64,000 nt of DNA, taken from the NCBI RefSeq assembly GCF_000158175.1, contig NZ_DS999411.1, forward strand, positions 2,979,747-3,043,746. The letters run 5' to 3'. This stretch comes from Luminiphilus syltensis NOR5-1B (GTDB lineage: Bacteria > Pseudomonadota > Gammaproteobacteria > Pseudomonadales > Halieaceae). This document shows positions 8,467 through 18,262 of the stretch, in pieces (the first letter of the stretch is position 1; each line of letters starts with the position of its first letter). The position numbers and the translations under genes were made by a program. The notes under the pieces were generated by a model that saw only the letters and a program-made list of their open reading frames with translations, searched no databases and was not told where the DNA came from.

Positions 8467-9582
8467 TTAACCGCCCAGCGCCTCGAGCGCCGGGACGTAG
8501 GCGTAACCGAGGGCCTCAGCCACCGCTTCGTAGGTCACCTTGCCCTCATGCACATTCAGGCCGTTGCGCAGGTGGACGTCGTCTTTCAACGCATCAAGGC
8601 CTTTACCCGCCAGGCGAATGGCATAGGGCAAGGTCGCGTTGTTAAGCGCCATGGTAGAGGTCCGCGCCACACCCCCGGGCATATTGGCCACGCAGTAGTG
8701 CACTACGTCATCGACCACGTAGGTGGGCTCCTGGTGGGTCGTTGCCTTCGAGGTTTCAAAACAGCCCCCCTGGTCAATCGCCACGTCGACCATCACAGCA
8801 CCGGGCTTCATCCGCGATACCAAATCCCGAGAAATCAGCTTCGGTGCTGACGCGCCAGGGATTAACACCGCGCCGATCACCAGATCAGCGCTCAGCGCGT
8901 AGCTCTCGATCGCGTCCTGGGTCGAGTAGATCGTCGCCACCCGCCCATCGAAAATATCATCGAGCTGCTTCAGGCGGGGCACGCTGCGATCGAGTATCGT
9001 TACACGTGCACCCATACCCACCGCCATGCGTGCGGCATTGGCACCGACAACGCCACCGCCGATGACCAATACTTCGCCCGACGCAACGCCGGGAACACCG
9101 CCGAGCAGCGTACCGTTTCCACCCTGGGCTTTCTCCAGATGATAGGCTCCCGCCTGCGCCGACATGCGCCCGGCCACCTCGGACATCGGTGCGAGCAGCG
9201 GCAATCCACCGCCATTCTGGGTCACTGTCTCGTAGGCTATACAGGTAGCCCCCGACGCCACCAGCAGTTCAGTCTGGAGCGGATCTGGCGCCAAATGCAG
9301 ATAGGTGAACAGCAATTGCCCCGGACGCAGTTGCTTACACTCCTCGGGCTGCGGCTCTTTGACCTTGATGATCATTTCGGCTTCGGCAAAAATCGCTGCG
9401 GCAGTCGCTGAAATCTCGGCACCGGCCGCCGCGTAGTCCTCATCGCTAAACCCGATGCCGGCACCGGCCATGGTCTCGACCAGCACTCGATGTCCGAAGT
9501 GGCTGAGTTCGCGGACACCCGCCGGAGTCAAGCCGACGCGGTACTCGTGGTTTTTTATTTCCTTGGGGATTCCGACAATCAT
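8467..9582 (-). CDS. ald: Alanine dehydrogenase
   Basis: A 371-residue protein, the usual length for the family. It begins [20 protein letters not shown] and has the NAD-binding motif [20 protein letters not shown], with active-site regions KVKEPQPEE and TYLHLAPDP. It interconverts L-alanine with pyruvate and ammonia. The ATG at 9580-9582 follows GGAGGA and fits the family N-terminus; an upstream in-frame ATG (9648) would add a 22-residue extension without support. The divergent Lrp-type gene is probably its regulator, as in other bacteria. Confidence 0.95.
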   Translation of the reverse strand: MIVGIPKEIKNHEYRVGLTPAGVRELSHFGHRVLVETMAGAGIGFSDEDYAAAGAEISATAAAIFAEAEMIIKVKEPQPEECKQLRPGQLLFTYLHLAPDPLQTELLVASGATCIAYETVTQNGGGLPLLAPMSEVAGRMSAQAGAYHLEKAQGGNGTLLGGVPGVASGEVLVIGGGVVGANAARMAVGMGARVTILDRSVPRLKQLDDIFDGRVATIYSTQDAIESYALSADLVIGAVLIPGASAPKLISRDLVSRMKPGAVMVDVAIDQGGCFETSKATTHQEPTYVVDDVVHYCVANMPGGVARTSTMALNNATLPYAIRLAGKGLDALKDDVHLRNGLNVHEGKVTYEAVAEALGYAYVPALEALGG

Positions 9583-9776
9583 AATGTCCTCCGACGCCGC
9601 TTCTCGAGCCGCTGCTATTAACCGTTGTTTACCGTACAATTGATACAACTAATTTAGCCCCTTTCCTGTAGCGCTTTTTATCGAATTACGCTGGAAATTC
9701 AGATGAATCGACTATTTCAATTCGCATAGAGGCCGTTTCGACTATTGTCGTCGACAACTCGTATCGAGGAGTAGCC

Positions 9777-10271
9777 ATGCCCTATCAACAGGGTGATCGT
9801 ATAGATCGCCACATACTCAGACTTCTTAAACGCCACGGTCGTATGAGCTTCGCTGAAATCGGCCGTCGCGTCGGGCTCACAACAACACCGTGCAAAGAAC
9901 GCATACGCCGTATGGAGGAGGGAGGCGTCATCCGGGGCTACCATGCGGATCTCGACCCACAACAGCTCGGTGCCGGCTTGATTGTTTTCGTGCAGGTCAC
10001 CTTGCAGCGCACTGCCGGTGATGCCTTTCGGCGATTTACCGACACCATCGCGACCATTCCGCAAATTGAGGAATGCCATCTGGTATCTGGCGAATTCGAC
10101 TACCTGATCAAGGCCCGTGTTGGCGACATGAGCGAGTACCGCGAGCTTCTGGGCGGGGCACTGCTGCAATTGCCCAATGTGCTCGAATCGAAGAGTTACC
10201 CCGTCATGGAGACCCTCGTCGACACGCAGGCGCTTGATGCCGTGTTGGGCGCCGACCGTCCGCGGCGATAA
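9777..10271 (+). CDS. Lrp/AsnC-family regulator, probable AldR
   Basis: A 164-residue protein with an N-terminal winged helix-turn-helix (DRHILRLLKRHGRMSFAEIGRRVGL) and a C-terminal RAM ligand-binding domain (IVFVQVTLQR; ECHLVSGEFDYLIKARV). It starts at ATG 9777 after GAGGAG. The family senses amino acids. Its position divergent from ald suggests alanine-responsive control of that gene; the 194-bp gap between them is the likely operator region. Confidence 0.9.
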   Translation: MPYQQGDRIDRHILRLLKRHGRMSFAEIGRRVGLTTTPCKERIRRMEEGGVIRGYHADLDPQQLGAGLIVFVQVTLQRTAGDAFRRFTDTIATIPQIEECHLVSGEFDYLIKARVGDMSEYRELLGGALLQLPNVLESKSYPVMETLVDTQALDAVLGADRPRR

Positions 10272-10311
10272 GGTGGTCCGCTACCGTCGCGCTAATACAA
10301 CCGTCTCAGGA

Positions 10312-11480
10312 TCAGTCACGTCTGTCGGCCCGTCGCTGCACATGCTCGGGACCGAGCTCTGCCACCGAACGGCAGCCGAGTAACGCCATCCCACGTTCGA
10401 CTTCTTCGCGCAGTAATGACAGGGCATGGGCCACACCCGCCTCTCCGCCCGCCCCGAGTCCGTAAAGATAAGGGCGGCCAATCGAGCAGGCATTGGCACC
10501 CAGCGCGAGCGCTTTGATCACATGCGTGCCACGACGAATCCCGCCGTCCACAATCAACTCCAGCTGATCACCCACCGCATCCCTGATCGGCGCCAAACAG
10601 TCTACCGGCGCTGGCGCCGTCTCGAGCTGACGCCCGCCGTGATTGGAAAGCATCACCGCACTGGCACCGATCTCGACTGCGCGTCGCGCATCCTCCGGTG
10701 TCGACATACCCTTAATGACAAAAGGTCCATCCCATTGATCGGCCAACCACGCTGCGTCATCCCAGGTCACCGTCCGATCAAACTGTGAATTGATGTATTG
10801 GATAACACCCATCGCACCAAGATCTACTACATCGAGTGACTTGTGCTCGACATTCGCGAGTTTGAAATCGGGCTGCATCAAGAAGCGGAATGACCAGGGT
10901 AGCTTCGTGGCAAAGCTGAGAGAGCTCTGTAGCGTGATACGAGGAGGGATAGTCATCCCATTGTGAAGATCACGTTCACGGTGGCCGGCGACCATGGTAT
11001 CGACGGTGAGGCATAACGCTTTGTAGCCTGCTGCCTTACAGCGCTGAACAAACTCCGTGGTCAGTCCTCGGTCTTTAAAATATAGACCTGGAACATCTTC
11101 GCGCGTCAGTGCATGCGCCCACTTCCTCGATACTCGTCGAGGACATACTCGACAAAATTGTATAGCGTCCCCGCCTCTGCGGCCGCGCGGGCAACCCCCA
11201 GTTCCTTGTGATGATGAAACAGTCGACTGGTGCCGGTAGGAGACAGGAAAAAAGGGAGTTGTATATCGAGCCCAAGCACTCGGGTGCCCAGATCAATCTG
11301 CTGCACGTCATTCAGATAACGTGGCAGTAACTCGTAGTCGTCGAACGCGCTGCTGTTGCGGCGTAACGAGATTTCATCATCCGACCCTCCATCCAGGTAA
11401 TCGAATATGGGCTTCGGCAGGCGCCCTTTCGCGCGCAAGCGCAGATCCGCAATACTGTGGCATTGCTTGAGTGACTTCAT
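10312..11480 (-). pseudogene. FMN-dependent alpha-hydroxy-acid dehydrogenase (LldD-like), broken by three frameshifts
   Basis: Read in pieces on the minus strand this is a normal L-lactate dehydrogenase/glycolate-oxidase-type protein. The N-terminal piece starts at ATG 11480 (ribosome site AGGGGA) and runs to AAEAGTLYN. The C-terminal piece has VDTMVAGHRERDLHNGM, the catalytic SNHGGRQLE and IVDGGIRRGTHVIKALALGA. Between about 11155 and 11075 three single-base changes shift the frame: one extra T in a TTTT run, one missing C before AAGATG, and one missing T in a TTTT run. Correcting them restores SSMSSTSIEEVGA, KMFQVYIFKDRG and TTEFVQRCKAAG. Either the gene is decaying or this small patch was read badly; the rest of the protein is well kept. 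Confidence 0.85.
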
Positions 11481-11644
11481 GGGGATCCCCTGTTCAGCGC
11501 AGACCAATAAACGAGGGAATCAACAGGCACCGCCGCCCCCCCGCTTATTCAATTCACCGCCGATGGTACCCCCTCGTCGCCTCGTTTACATCGATGCGGG
11601 ACAATTAAACCGCGCCTTACCCGACCAAGCACACAACCGGAGGG

Positions 11645-12979
11645 CTAACCCGTCATGAGGTCGTTCAGGCGCTCATGGAACGCCTGCACCCTGCGCTCCT
11701 GATTCGGCATCCAGTACCCCTGATAGCCCGCAGACGCCAGGCCTTGTTGCTGCATAGCCGCAATGCTGAGATCCTGGTCAGCGGTGGTACCGAGACTCTT
11801 TTCTCCGTAGCGGATGTGCTCATGCATGGCATCCTCTACCGGAAGATCAGGACCGCCTGCGGGTGACGGTGTCATCGATTGCCCCTCGATCGGATTCACC
11901 AGCCACCAGTGGTCGAAAAGACACTGGGTCGGATCAGAGGGATGTGGCCGCGGTCGCAGCAGTTGGACACCATCCGGGCCGACCGTAATCACATTATTGG
12001 GGAACAGGTTGTAAATCACATAATCCGTGAGCTGGTAATCTGCGAGATAGCTGTAGTGCTTGTAGCCTCGCTCATCTCCCTTGGCACGCTTTGCGCTCTG
12101 GATATCGACGCGCAGCTGCTTCCAGGAATCCCGACCCACATAGTCATCACTGTTAATCCCCCAAGCCGCTGCCATACTCTTCAGGGGCTCGCCGATAGTG
12201 TCACTGCCGTACTGCTTCGACGGCATGAAGGACGGGAACCATCCGCGGTTGTGGCCATTGGGGAAAAGATCAAACTGGCAATCCTGGTAGTCAGCGGCTA
12301 TGTAAGGAATAAGCTCGGGATGAAGCACCTTGACGTGGTAGGCCTCATTGAAATTATCGGTAATGATCTTCCAGTTGCAGGTGGCTTCGGCGGTGATATC
12401 GAGCACCCGGGTCATGTCCTGCATTCGATGGGAATCGAGCTCGCAGGTAATCTGCTCACCAAGGAACTCTTCGAGGCTCACTGCGGTGTCATCGAAGTTA
12501 AACCAGATAAGCCCAAACCGTTCCTCGCAACGCATTTCCTTTAGTCGCGCCTTGCCACAGGGGCTCTCCGCAAAGTCTTCCTCGTCCGGTACTGCTGTGA
12601 CCACACCGGCGCGATCAAACTCCCAGCCATGATACGGGCAGGTAAAACGCTGGGCGTGCCCATCGAGGGCCTCGGTGATTCGAGTGCCCCGGTGCGGACA
12701 GGAATTAAAAAACGCCCTCACCTCTCCAGTCTCCTGGCGCACCATAATGACCGAGTCGATACCAATCTCAGCCGTCAGGTAATCACCAGGCTCCGGCATC
12801 TGATAGGCGACTCCACCAATATTCCATACCCGATGCCAGACATTTTTGAACTCGCGCGCAAGATAGTCCGCGCTGGTGTAGCGGTCGGCGCTCACTGAGT
12901 CGCCACGCAGGGTGGCTTCGTTTGCTTTAGGCGGTCGGCTTAAGGCCTGCTCGAGGATAATTGGGTTATGCGAAGTCAT
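11645..12979 (-). CDS. Rieske non-heme iron oxygenase, large (alpha) subunit
   Basis: A 444-residue protein with a Rieske [2Fe-2S] motif (C94-x-H96 and C114-x2-H117, CPHRGTR and CPYHGWEFD) and the catalytic mononuclear iron site (Asp208, His215, His220 in TDNFNEAYHVKVLHPEL). It belongs to the aromatic-ring-hydroxylating dioxygenase alpha-subunit group, which also includes demethylases and carnitine/choline-type oxygenases. No beta subunit, ferredoxin or reductase gene is beside it, so substrate and electron donor are unknown. The start has AGAGGCAGG upstream. Confidence 0.9.
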   Translation of the reverse strand: MTSHNPIILEQALSRPPKANEATLRGDSVSADRYTSADYLAREFKNVWHRVWNIGGVAYQMPEPGDYLTAEIGIDSVIMVRQETGEVRAFFNSCPHRGTRITEALDGHAQRFTCPYHGWEFDRAGVVTAVPDEEDFAESPCGKARLKEMRCEERFGLIWFNFDDTAVSLEEFLGEQITCELDSHRMQDMTRVLDITAEATCNWKIITDNFNEAYHVKVLHPELIPYIAADYQDCQFDLFPNGHNRGWFPSFMPSKQYGSDTIGEPLKSMAAAWGINSDDYVGRDSWKQLRVDIQSAKRAKGDERGYKHYSYLADYQLTDYVIYNLFPNNVITVGPDGVQLLRPRPHPSDPTQCLFDHWWLVNPIEGQSMTPSPAGGPDLPVEDAMHEHIRYGEKSLGTTADQDLSIAAMQQQGLASAGYQGYWMPNQERRVQAFHERLNDLMTG

Positions 12980-13249
12980 ACCTGCCTCTTTTTATGTTGT
13001 GTCGTATCTCTATAAGTTTAATGTAAAGAGCCTTCAATAAAAAAACAACCCAGGCTGACTTTTTTGCCCAAGGCCGGGAGCCTTCGAGGGATCTATCGTA
13101 TAGACTAGTCATTGCGCCCTCTTTGGCACCCGACAGCGGTAGATCATTGAAATTCTGGGGTATCGCGAACACCCCTCGATGATAATCTACCCGGTTACTG
13201 CAAATTAACGCCACGCCCCCTGTGTCTATGTGGCCACCACGGAGTTCTT

Positions 13250-14257
13250 ATGCGACGTCATCGCACCACACTTATTCCCCTGACAGCCGCCATTGGAGCG
13301 CTCATGACCGGGTGCGGCGGGGGTGGTGGAGGAACCGCTCCAGCGCCCGCCCCGCCCACCACTGGCAGCCTTAGCCTGGATGTCACCGATGCACCTGTCG
13401 ATAGCGCATCCCGCGTGCTGGTTCAGTTTACGGGGGTTTCGCTACAACCGAGCGAAGGCGATCCGATTGAGCTTGCGATCACCGGTGATACCCAAACTTG
13501 CCAGCAACTACTCGACGGTACCCCGCCCTCGGCTACTCCGGAGGGAGAAGACACGGTTCGCTGCATCGACCTTCTGGCACTTCAGGGCACAGAGAGCAGC
13601 ACCCTACTTCAGGATGTCGAGCTTGATGCGGGTACCTACAGTGGCCTGAGACTGAAAGTGGACGGTGAGCGCGGCGTAGTCGATTCAGCGATTGAACTGA
13701 ACGATGGCGGTATTGAATCGCTGTTTATTCCCAGCGGGGGCGAATCCGGGCTCAAGCTCAATTCATCCTTCGATATTTTAGCCGGGGGATCGAGTCGCTT
13801 TGTTATCGACTTTGACTTACGCAAGTCCGTGAATGATCCGCAGGGATTTCCAGACTACCGACTCCGGCCCTCGCTGCGATTGGTGGATCTCTCTGAAAGT
13901 GGGGGTATCGCGGGTGTGGTCGCGCCAGAGCGGCTAAGCGCACCGGAATGCACCGGCGACATCAACACAGGCGGTGGTTACGCGGTTTACGCCTATACTT
14001 CAACAGACGATACGCCCCTCGGAGAAGAGGGCTCTGACAATGCGCCACTGACAAGTGCCTCAATCGCACTGAATAATGAGGGTGACTGGTCTTATACGCT
14101 GGGTTTTCTTCCACCGGGAGACTACCGGGTCGGGTTTACCTGTCAGGCATCTGAGGACGATGTAGACAATGCCACTGATGGAATTCTCATCGTGCCCAGT
14201 GTGGACAATCCCGTTTCCGTGGTCGACGGCGAGGAAGCGGTCGCCAATTTTCTATAG
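13250..14257 (+). CDS. DUF4382-domain lipoprotein
   Basis: A 335-residue lipoprotein with a lipobox (LMTGC, lipidated Cys22), then a glycine run and a Pro/Ala linker. Residues about 40-220 match the DUF4382 pattern (GSLSLDVTDAPVDSASRVLVQFTGVSLQP cut here as GSLSLDVTDAP plus VLVQFTGVSL; later DVELDAGTYSGLRL). The C-terminal part looks like a beta-sandwich. The function of DUF4382 proteins is not known. GGAG lies 5 bases before the ATG. No operon partner is evident; the flanking genes point differently or are distant. Confidence 0.82.
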   Translation: MRRHRTTLIPLTAAIGALMTGCGGGGGGTAPAPAPPTTGSLSLDVTDAPVDSASRVLVQFTGVSLQPSEGDPIELAITGDTQTCQQLLDGTPPSATPEGEDTVRCIDLLALQGTESSTLLQDVELDAGTYSGLRLKVDGERGVVDSAIELNDGGIESLFIPSGGESGLKLNSSFDILAGGSSRFVIDFDLRKSVNDPQGFPDYRLRPSLRLVDLSESGGIAGVVAPERLSAPECTGDINTGGGYAVYAYTSTDDTPLGEEGSDNAPLTSASIALNNEGDWSYTLGFLPPGDYRVGFTCQASEDDVDNATDGILIVPSVDNPVSVVDGEEAVANFL

Positions 14258-14293
14258 GTCCGCGCCAACTATCTTTAAGAGTGCTCCGGTAGC

Positions 14294-14752
14294 TCATCGA
14301 CCAAAGGCGTCAAGGTCCAGTTTGCAGTTCCACCAGTCCTGCTCGATCGCGGCACCGAGACCGTCATAGAAATCGATGGCTGGCCGGTTCCAGTCAAGCA
14401 CCTGCCAGTCCAACCGTATGGCACCGGCTTGCCGGGCCTCCAAAGCGGTTTGCGTCAAGAGCGCAAGCCCGATTCCTTTCCCCCTAAACTCGGGCTCGAC
14501 GTAGAGATCTTCCAGGTAGTAGCAACAGCCCTTCCACGTGGAGTACCGCGTGTAAAACAACGCCAGTCCCACGCCCTGCGAATCCGACTCAGCAACCAAA
14601 AATTCGAACCAGCCCTCCTGCCAATGACTCAATAGCTGGGCCTCAGTATTGACCACCTCCTCTGGGGCTTTTTCATACAGCGCCAGGTCATTGACCCATC
14701 GAAACACATCCGGGATATCCCGGGCCTCACCCTTGCGAACGGTTATTGTCAT
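14294..14752 (-). CDS. GNAT N-acetyltransferase, diamine/thialysine (SAT1-like) type
   Basis: A 152-residue GNAT protein. The acetyl-CoA loop is VEPEFRGKGIGLALL, preceded by the YYLEDLYV beta strand that is characteristic of the spermidine/spermine N1-acetyltransferase and thialysine acetyltransferase branch; the C-terminal WQVLDWNRPAIDFYDGLGA segment also fits. The natural substrate cannot be read from sequence; a polyamine, thialysine or related amine is likely. It converges on the DUF4382 lipoprotein gene. Confidence 0.85.
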   Translation of the reverse strand: MTITVRKGEARDIPDVFRWVNDLALYEKAPEEVVNTEAQLLSHWQEGWFEFLVAESDSQGVGLALFYTRYSTWKGCCYYLEDLYVEPEFRGKGIGLALLTQTALEARQAGAIRLDWQVLDWNRPAIDFYDGLGAAIEQDWWNCKLDLDAFGR

Positions 14753-15346
14753 CGCTTAACAAATTCTCATAGATACATTTTGCATTTATGGCCCGGCCTT
14801 CTCACTCCGTTCCAGCAGCACAGTTTACTCCCACGGAAGTCCTGGTGCTTGCTGCGAGCCCGTCGGATAAAGATTGAGAGGCGAATATCCCAACAGCGCA
14901 GATGGCTACGCGTCTTTTATTGTTTAAAACAGTCGACCAGCGCAAGAATGCCTCATGTGACTCACAATCTTTACCACCACGGCGGGCGTCACTGACTGAC
15001 ATACCGCACACCCGTTCGGGAAAAATAGCCGAAATGGCGCTGCGCAAAATGATCGCTGGCACACCTCATGGCAATCGAGATGCCCTGAGCAATACTGAGA
15101 TTCTGCAGCAATTTGACGGAGTTTAGGTAACACGAAAATTGGCTTTTCTAGTGGCCGCGGACAGCGATCGCCATCGCCCGAAAATGCCAAAGTTATCGCG
15201 GTACAAAGCAGCATCCTGGGATCTCACTGGAATCTGACCCCAACCCAGAGTGCATCCCTATAGGGATCGATTGAAAACCACGGTTAATACCTGTTAAGTG
15301 ATGCATTCCTTCATAAAAGCAGCACCGCAACGAGGTTGCGACGCCA
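14753..15346. other. Non-coding stretch, 594 bp
   Basis: I see no convincing gene here: the short open frames lack ribosome sites, family similarity and a consistent codon pattern. It holds a 14-bp perfect palindrome, ATCCCTATAGGGAT, at 15254-15267, about 80 bp before the flavoprotein gene, which could be an operator. The start of that gene is preceded by GAGG at about 15332. Confidence 0.5.
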
Positions 15347-17248
15347 ATGGGTAAGAAATCATTGTCCGGAATAACGCGCAGAGACATTCTCCATGGTCTG
15401 GGCGCACTTGGAGCAACCGCACTGGTGCCGGGCAAGGCGCTGGCAGATGCGGTGCTTGCCATGGAAACCAGCGGTGCATCAGGCTATCCCCCGTTGCGGA
15501 CGGGTTTGCGCGGCAACCATGTCGGCTCGTTCGAAGTTGCGCACTCACTGGCTCGCCATGGACAAACGGACTGGAGCCCGGTCCAGTCGCTCGATACCAT
15601 TGAATACGACCTCGTTGTAGTCGGCGCAGGCATTAGCGGCCTGGCGGCCGCCTATTTCTTCCAGCAAAAAAATCCAAATGCCCGCGTACTGTTATTGGAT
15701 AATCACGACGATTTTGGCGGTCATGCCAAACGCAATGAATTCGACGTGGGGAAGCAAAAAATTATTGGTTACGGCGGTAGCCAGACAATGGAAAACCCTT
15801 CCAGCTACCCCAGGGTCACCCAAGCCCTGCTCGAGGAGCTTGGCGTCAACCTCAATGCCTTCGACACGGCCTACGACCAAAACTTTTACAAACGACACGG
15901 ATTGACCGGTGGCACATTTTTCAATCAGGAAGCCTGGGGAGAAAATCGCCTGATACCCGTCGATGTGGCTAACTTGTCCTACTACTTACCGCTGGCAGAT
16001 TCACCGATCAGCATTGAAGCCGCGGTCGGGCGCATGCCGATGTCCGACGCCGCCAAAGCACAAATGCGCCACCTGCTGACTACCGATACCGATCAGTTAG
16101 CCGATATACCCGCAGACAAAAAAATAGACTACCTGTACTCGATGACTTATCTCGATTTCGTTGCCAAACACCTCGGCGTGACGGAACCTGAGGTCATCGC
16201 TGCCCTGCAGGGTCTCATCACAGAGTCCGGGGTGGGCATTGAGTCCACCAGTGCCGGCGATGCAATAATGTACTCGGGCTTACCCGGCGCCAACGCCTGC
16301 GGGCTACCTGAGTATGATGGCGACCCTTACATCCACCACTTTCCCGATGGCAATGCCAGTATAGCCCGTGCTTTGGTGCAACGGCTTATACCCGAGGTAT
16401 CGTCTGCGCCCACGCTGGAAGCATTATTGACCCAGCCGTTCGACTATAGCGCTCTGGACAAAGCCGATGCCAAAGTGCAGCTGCGGCTCAGTAGTACCGT
16501 GGTTAATGTCGCGCATAGGGGCAAGTCAGAAAAAGGTAACGGCGTCAGCGTGACCTACGTAAAATATGGGCAGGCCTTCAATGTCAAAGCCCGCGCCACA
16601 ATATTGGCGTGTTACAACACCATTATTCCGGCGTTGTGCCCCGAGTTACCCGAGAAGCAACGCGAGGCGCTTTCCCTGCAAGTGAAGTCGCCGATTTTAT
16701 ATACCAGTGTTGCGTTGACCAATTGGCGAGCCTGGGCAGAATTGGGCATTGGTGGGGCCAGGTGCCCGGGCAGCTATCACAACACCGCGATACTGGATTT
16801 TCCAGTGAGTTTGGGCAGCTACCAGTTTAGTGACAACCCGGACCAACCCATAATGGTGCATATGGAGCGCTTCCCCCATCCTATCAACCGCGACTTGGAC
16901 AAACGCGGAAAACTTCGCTGGGGCCGTCACCAGTTGCTGTCCACACCCTATGAAACGATAGAGCGCAACGTAGTACAGCAACTCTCGGGAATGCTGGGGG
17001 ATGGTGGCTTCGACCCCGAGAAGGACATTAGCGCGATCACCGTTAACCGCTGGGCCCATGGTTATAGCTATGACTACGACTTTCTTGAGGAGCCTTACTA
17101 CGACGACTGGAACGATCCACGCTATCCTCATGTGCGCGGACGCCAGACTTTCGGCAGCATTGCCATTGCCAATTCCGATGCGCGAGGCTCTGCCTACCTC
17201 GATGCGGCAATCGGCCAGGCTCATCGCGCGGTAGAAGCACTGAGTTAA
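15347..17248 (+). CDS. Tat-exported FAD-dependent oxidoreductase, spermidine-dehydrogenase (SpdH)-like
   Basis: A 633-residue flavoprotein. A twin-arginine signal is at the N-terminus (ITRRDILHGLGALGATAL, Arg11-Arg12), so it should be folded and exported to the periplasm. The FAD-binding motif follows at 93-98 (VVVGAGISGLAAAYFF) with a downstream DDFGGHAKRNEF. The segment GYPPLRTGLRGNHVGSFEVA before the flavin motif is a mark of the SpdH family known from Pseudomonas, whose member oxidises spermidine. Substrate specificity here is inferred only. No operon partner is close; the next genes point left. Confidence 0.82.
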   Translation: MGKKSLSGITRRDILHGLGALGATALVPGKALADAVLAMETSGASGYPPLRTGLRGNHVGSFEVAHSLARHGQTDWSPVQSLDTIEYDLVVVGAGISGLAAAYFFQQKNPNARVLLLDNHDDFGGHAKRNEFDVGKQKIIGYGGSQTMENPSSYPRVTQALLEELGVNLNAFDTAYDQNFYKRHGLTGGTFFNQEAWGENRLIPVDVANLSYYLPLADSPISIEAAVGRMPMSDAAKAQMRHLLTTDTDQLADIPADKKIDYLYSMTYLDFVAKHLGVTEPEVIAALQGLITESGVGIESTSAGDAIMYSGLPGANACGLPEYDGDPYIHHFPDGNASIARALVQRLIPEVSSAPTLEALLTQPFDYSALDKADAKVQLRLSSTVVNVAHRGKSEKGNGVSVTYVKYGQAFNVKARATILACYNTIIPALCPELPEKQREALSLQVKSPILYTSVALTNWRAWAELGIGGARCPGSYHNTAILDFPVSLGSYQFSDNPDQPIMVHMERFPHPINRDLDKRGKLRWGRHQLLSTPYETIERNVVQQLSGMLGDGGFDPEKDISAITVNRWAHGYSYDYDFLEEPYYDDWNDPRYPHVRGRQTFGSIAIANSDARGSAYLDAAIGQAHRAVEALS

Positions 17249-17431
17249 GGCAAGCAGGCCTGATGAAAGCGGCCATACAGGGGCTAGTAGCGCTTCCACC
17301 AGTGTGATTTCGGCACCGTCTCTTCAGCCAATGAACCGGGACGTGCGCCAGTTCCGGCTATTCCGATATTTAATGAGCGGCCAGCAGTAAAACGCGGGCA
17401 TCGCCACCTCTTGCCACCACATCGCCACCGT

Positions 17432-17833
17432 TCATAAATGCACCACCACCTCACGCTGCCCGCAATAATGCCGGTGCTCCCAGAGGTAAATTCCCTGCCA
17501 GGTACCCAGCATAAGCGCTCCGTCCCGAAAGGGAATACTCAGTTGTGTGGCGGTAAGCGCCGACTTGATATGGGCGGGCATATCATCGGCACCTTCAAGG
17601 GTATGGGTGTATAGCGGGTCGTTCTCTGGTACCAGACGATTCATCCAGTTCTCCAGATCAACCCGGGCACTGTCATCGTAGTTTTCCTGAATCAACAAAC
17701 TGGCTGAGGTATGGCGGATAAACAGGGTACACAGCCCTTCCTGCTGTTCGCAGCGTTTCACGACGGAGTGGACAGCGGGGGTAAACGGGTGAAGTCCCTG
17801 TCTGTCCACATCAATACGTAAGAGCTCTATCAC
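17432..17833 (-). CDS. YjbQ/UPF0047 family protein
   Basis: A 133-residue protein with the UPF0047 core: LFIRHTSASLLIQENYDDSAR (in two parts LFIRHTSASL and LIQENYDDSA), then EGADDMPAHIK and MLGTWQGIYLWEHR, which contain the conserved His and Glu residues. The E. coli homologue YjbQ has weak thiamine-phosphate synthase activity; the real role is unresolved. It stands alone. Confidence 0.92.
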   Translation of the reverse strand: MIELLRIDVDRQGLHPFTPAVHSVVKRCEQQEGLCTLFIRHTSASLLIQENYDDSARVDLENWMNRLVPENDPLYTHTLEGADDMPAHIKSALTATQLSIPFRDGALMLGTWQGIYLWEHRHYCGQREVVVHL

Positions 17834-18262
17834 TAGCTAGCGGACCTTCATTTCAGATGATGAGTAGGGAATGTATCGGAATAAAAAGCACGCGGCCAAT
17901 GCCCATCCGAGGGCGTGACCGGCACGATCCAGTCGACGGGTCGAATCACGGCATCCACTATTGAAAGCCCTATTCCGAACGCACCATGCTCGGCGCGACG
18001 CGTAAGCGCTTTCCGTCTAAAGTACGGGGCTGGCCTTGGAATCATGGCACGCCGCGTTGTCGGCATTTCCTGCTCGCAACGCCATATGGGACCACTCGCG
18101 ATGAGGGCCACAATAGCCGAGGCGTGTTATGTTATACCCCGATTTTCTGCAACACGCAGGGTAACGCGCTACTTCTTAAGCATAGATGACGCGCAGCAGC
18201 TTGAGGTATAACCGTCGCCCTTGTCTTTCACCAACTGGCCAAAAGCGCCCGGGATATCGACA
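17834..18262. other. Non-coding stretch, 429 bp
   Basis: No gene is supported. Two short antiparallel frames cover much of it, but neither shows a recognisable family, a signal sequence or a ribosome site. The right end must hold the promoter of the exported VOC protein. Confidence 0.45.

Noticed and set aside
12966..13214. An 82-codon frame upstream of the Rieske oxygenase
   Set aside because: It lies in the promoter gap between two divergent genes, overlaps the oxygenase start, and has no ribosome site or recognised sequence.
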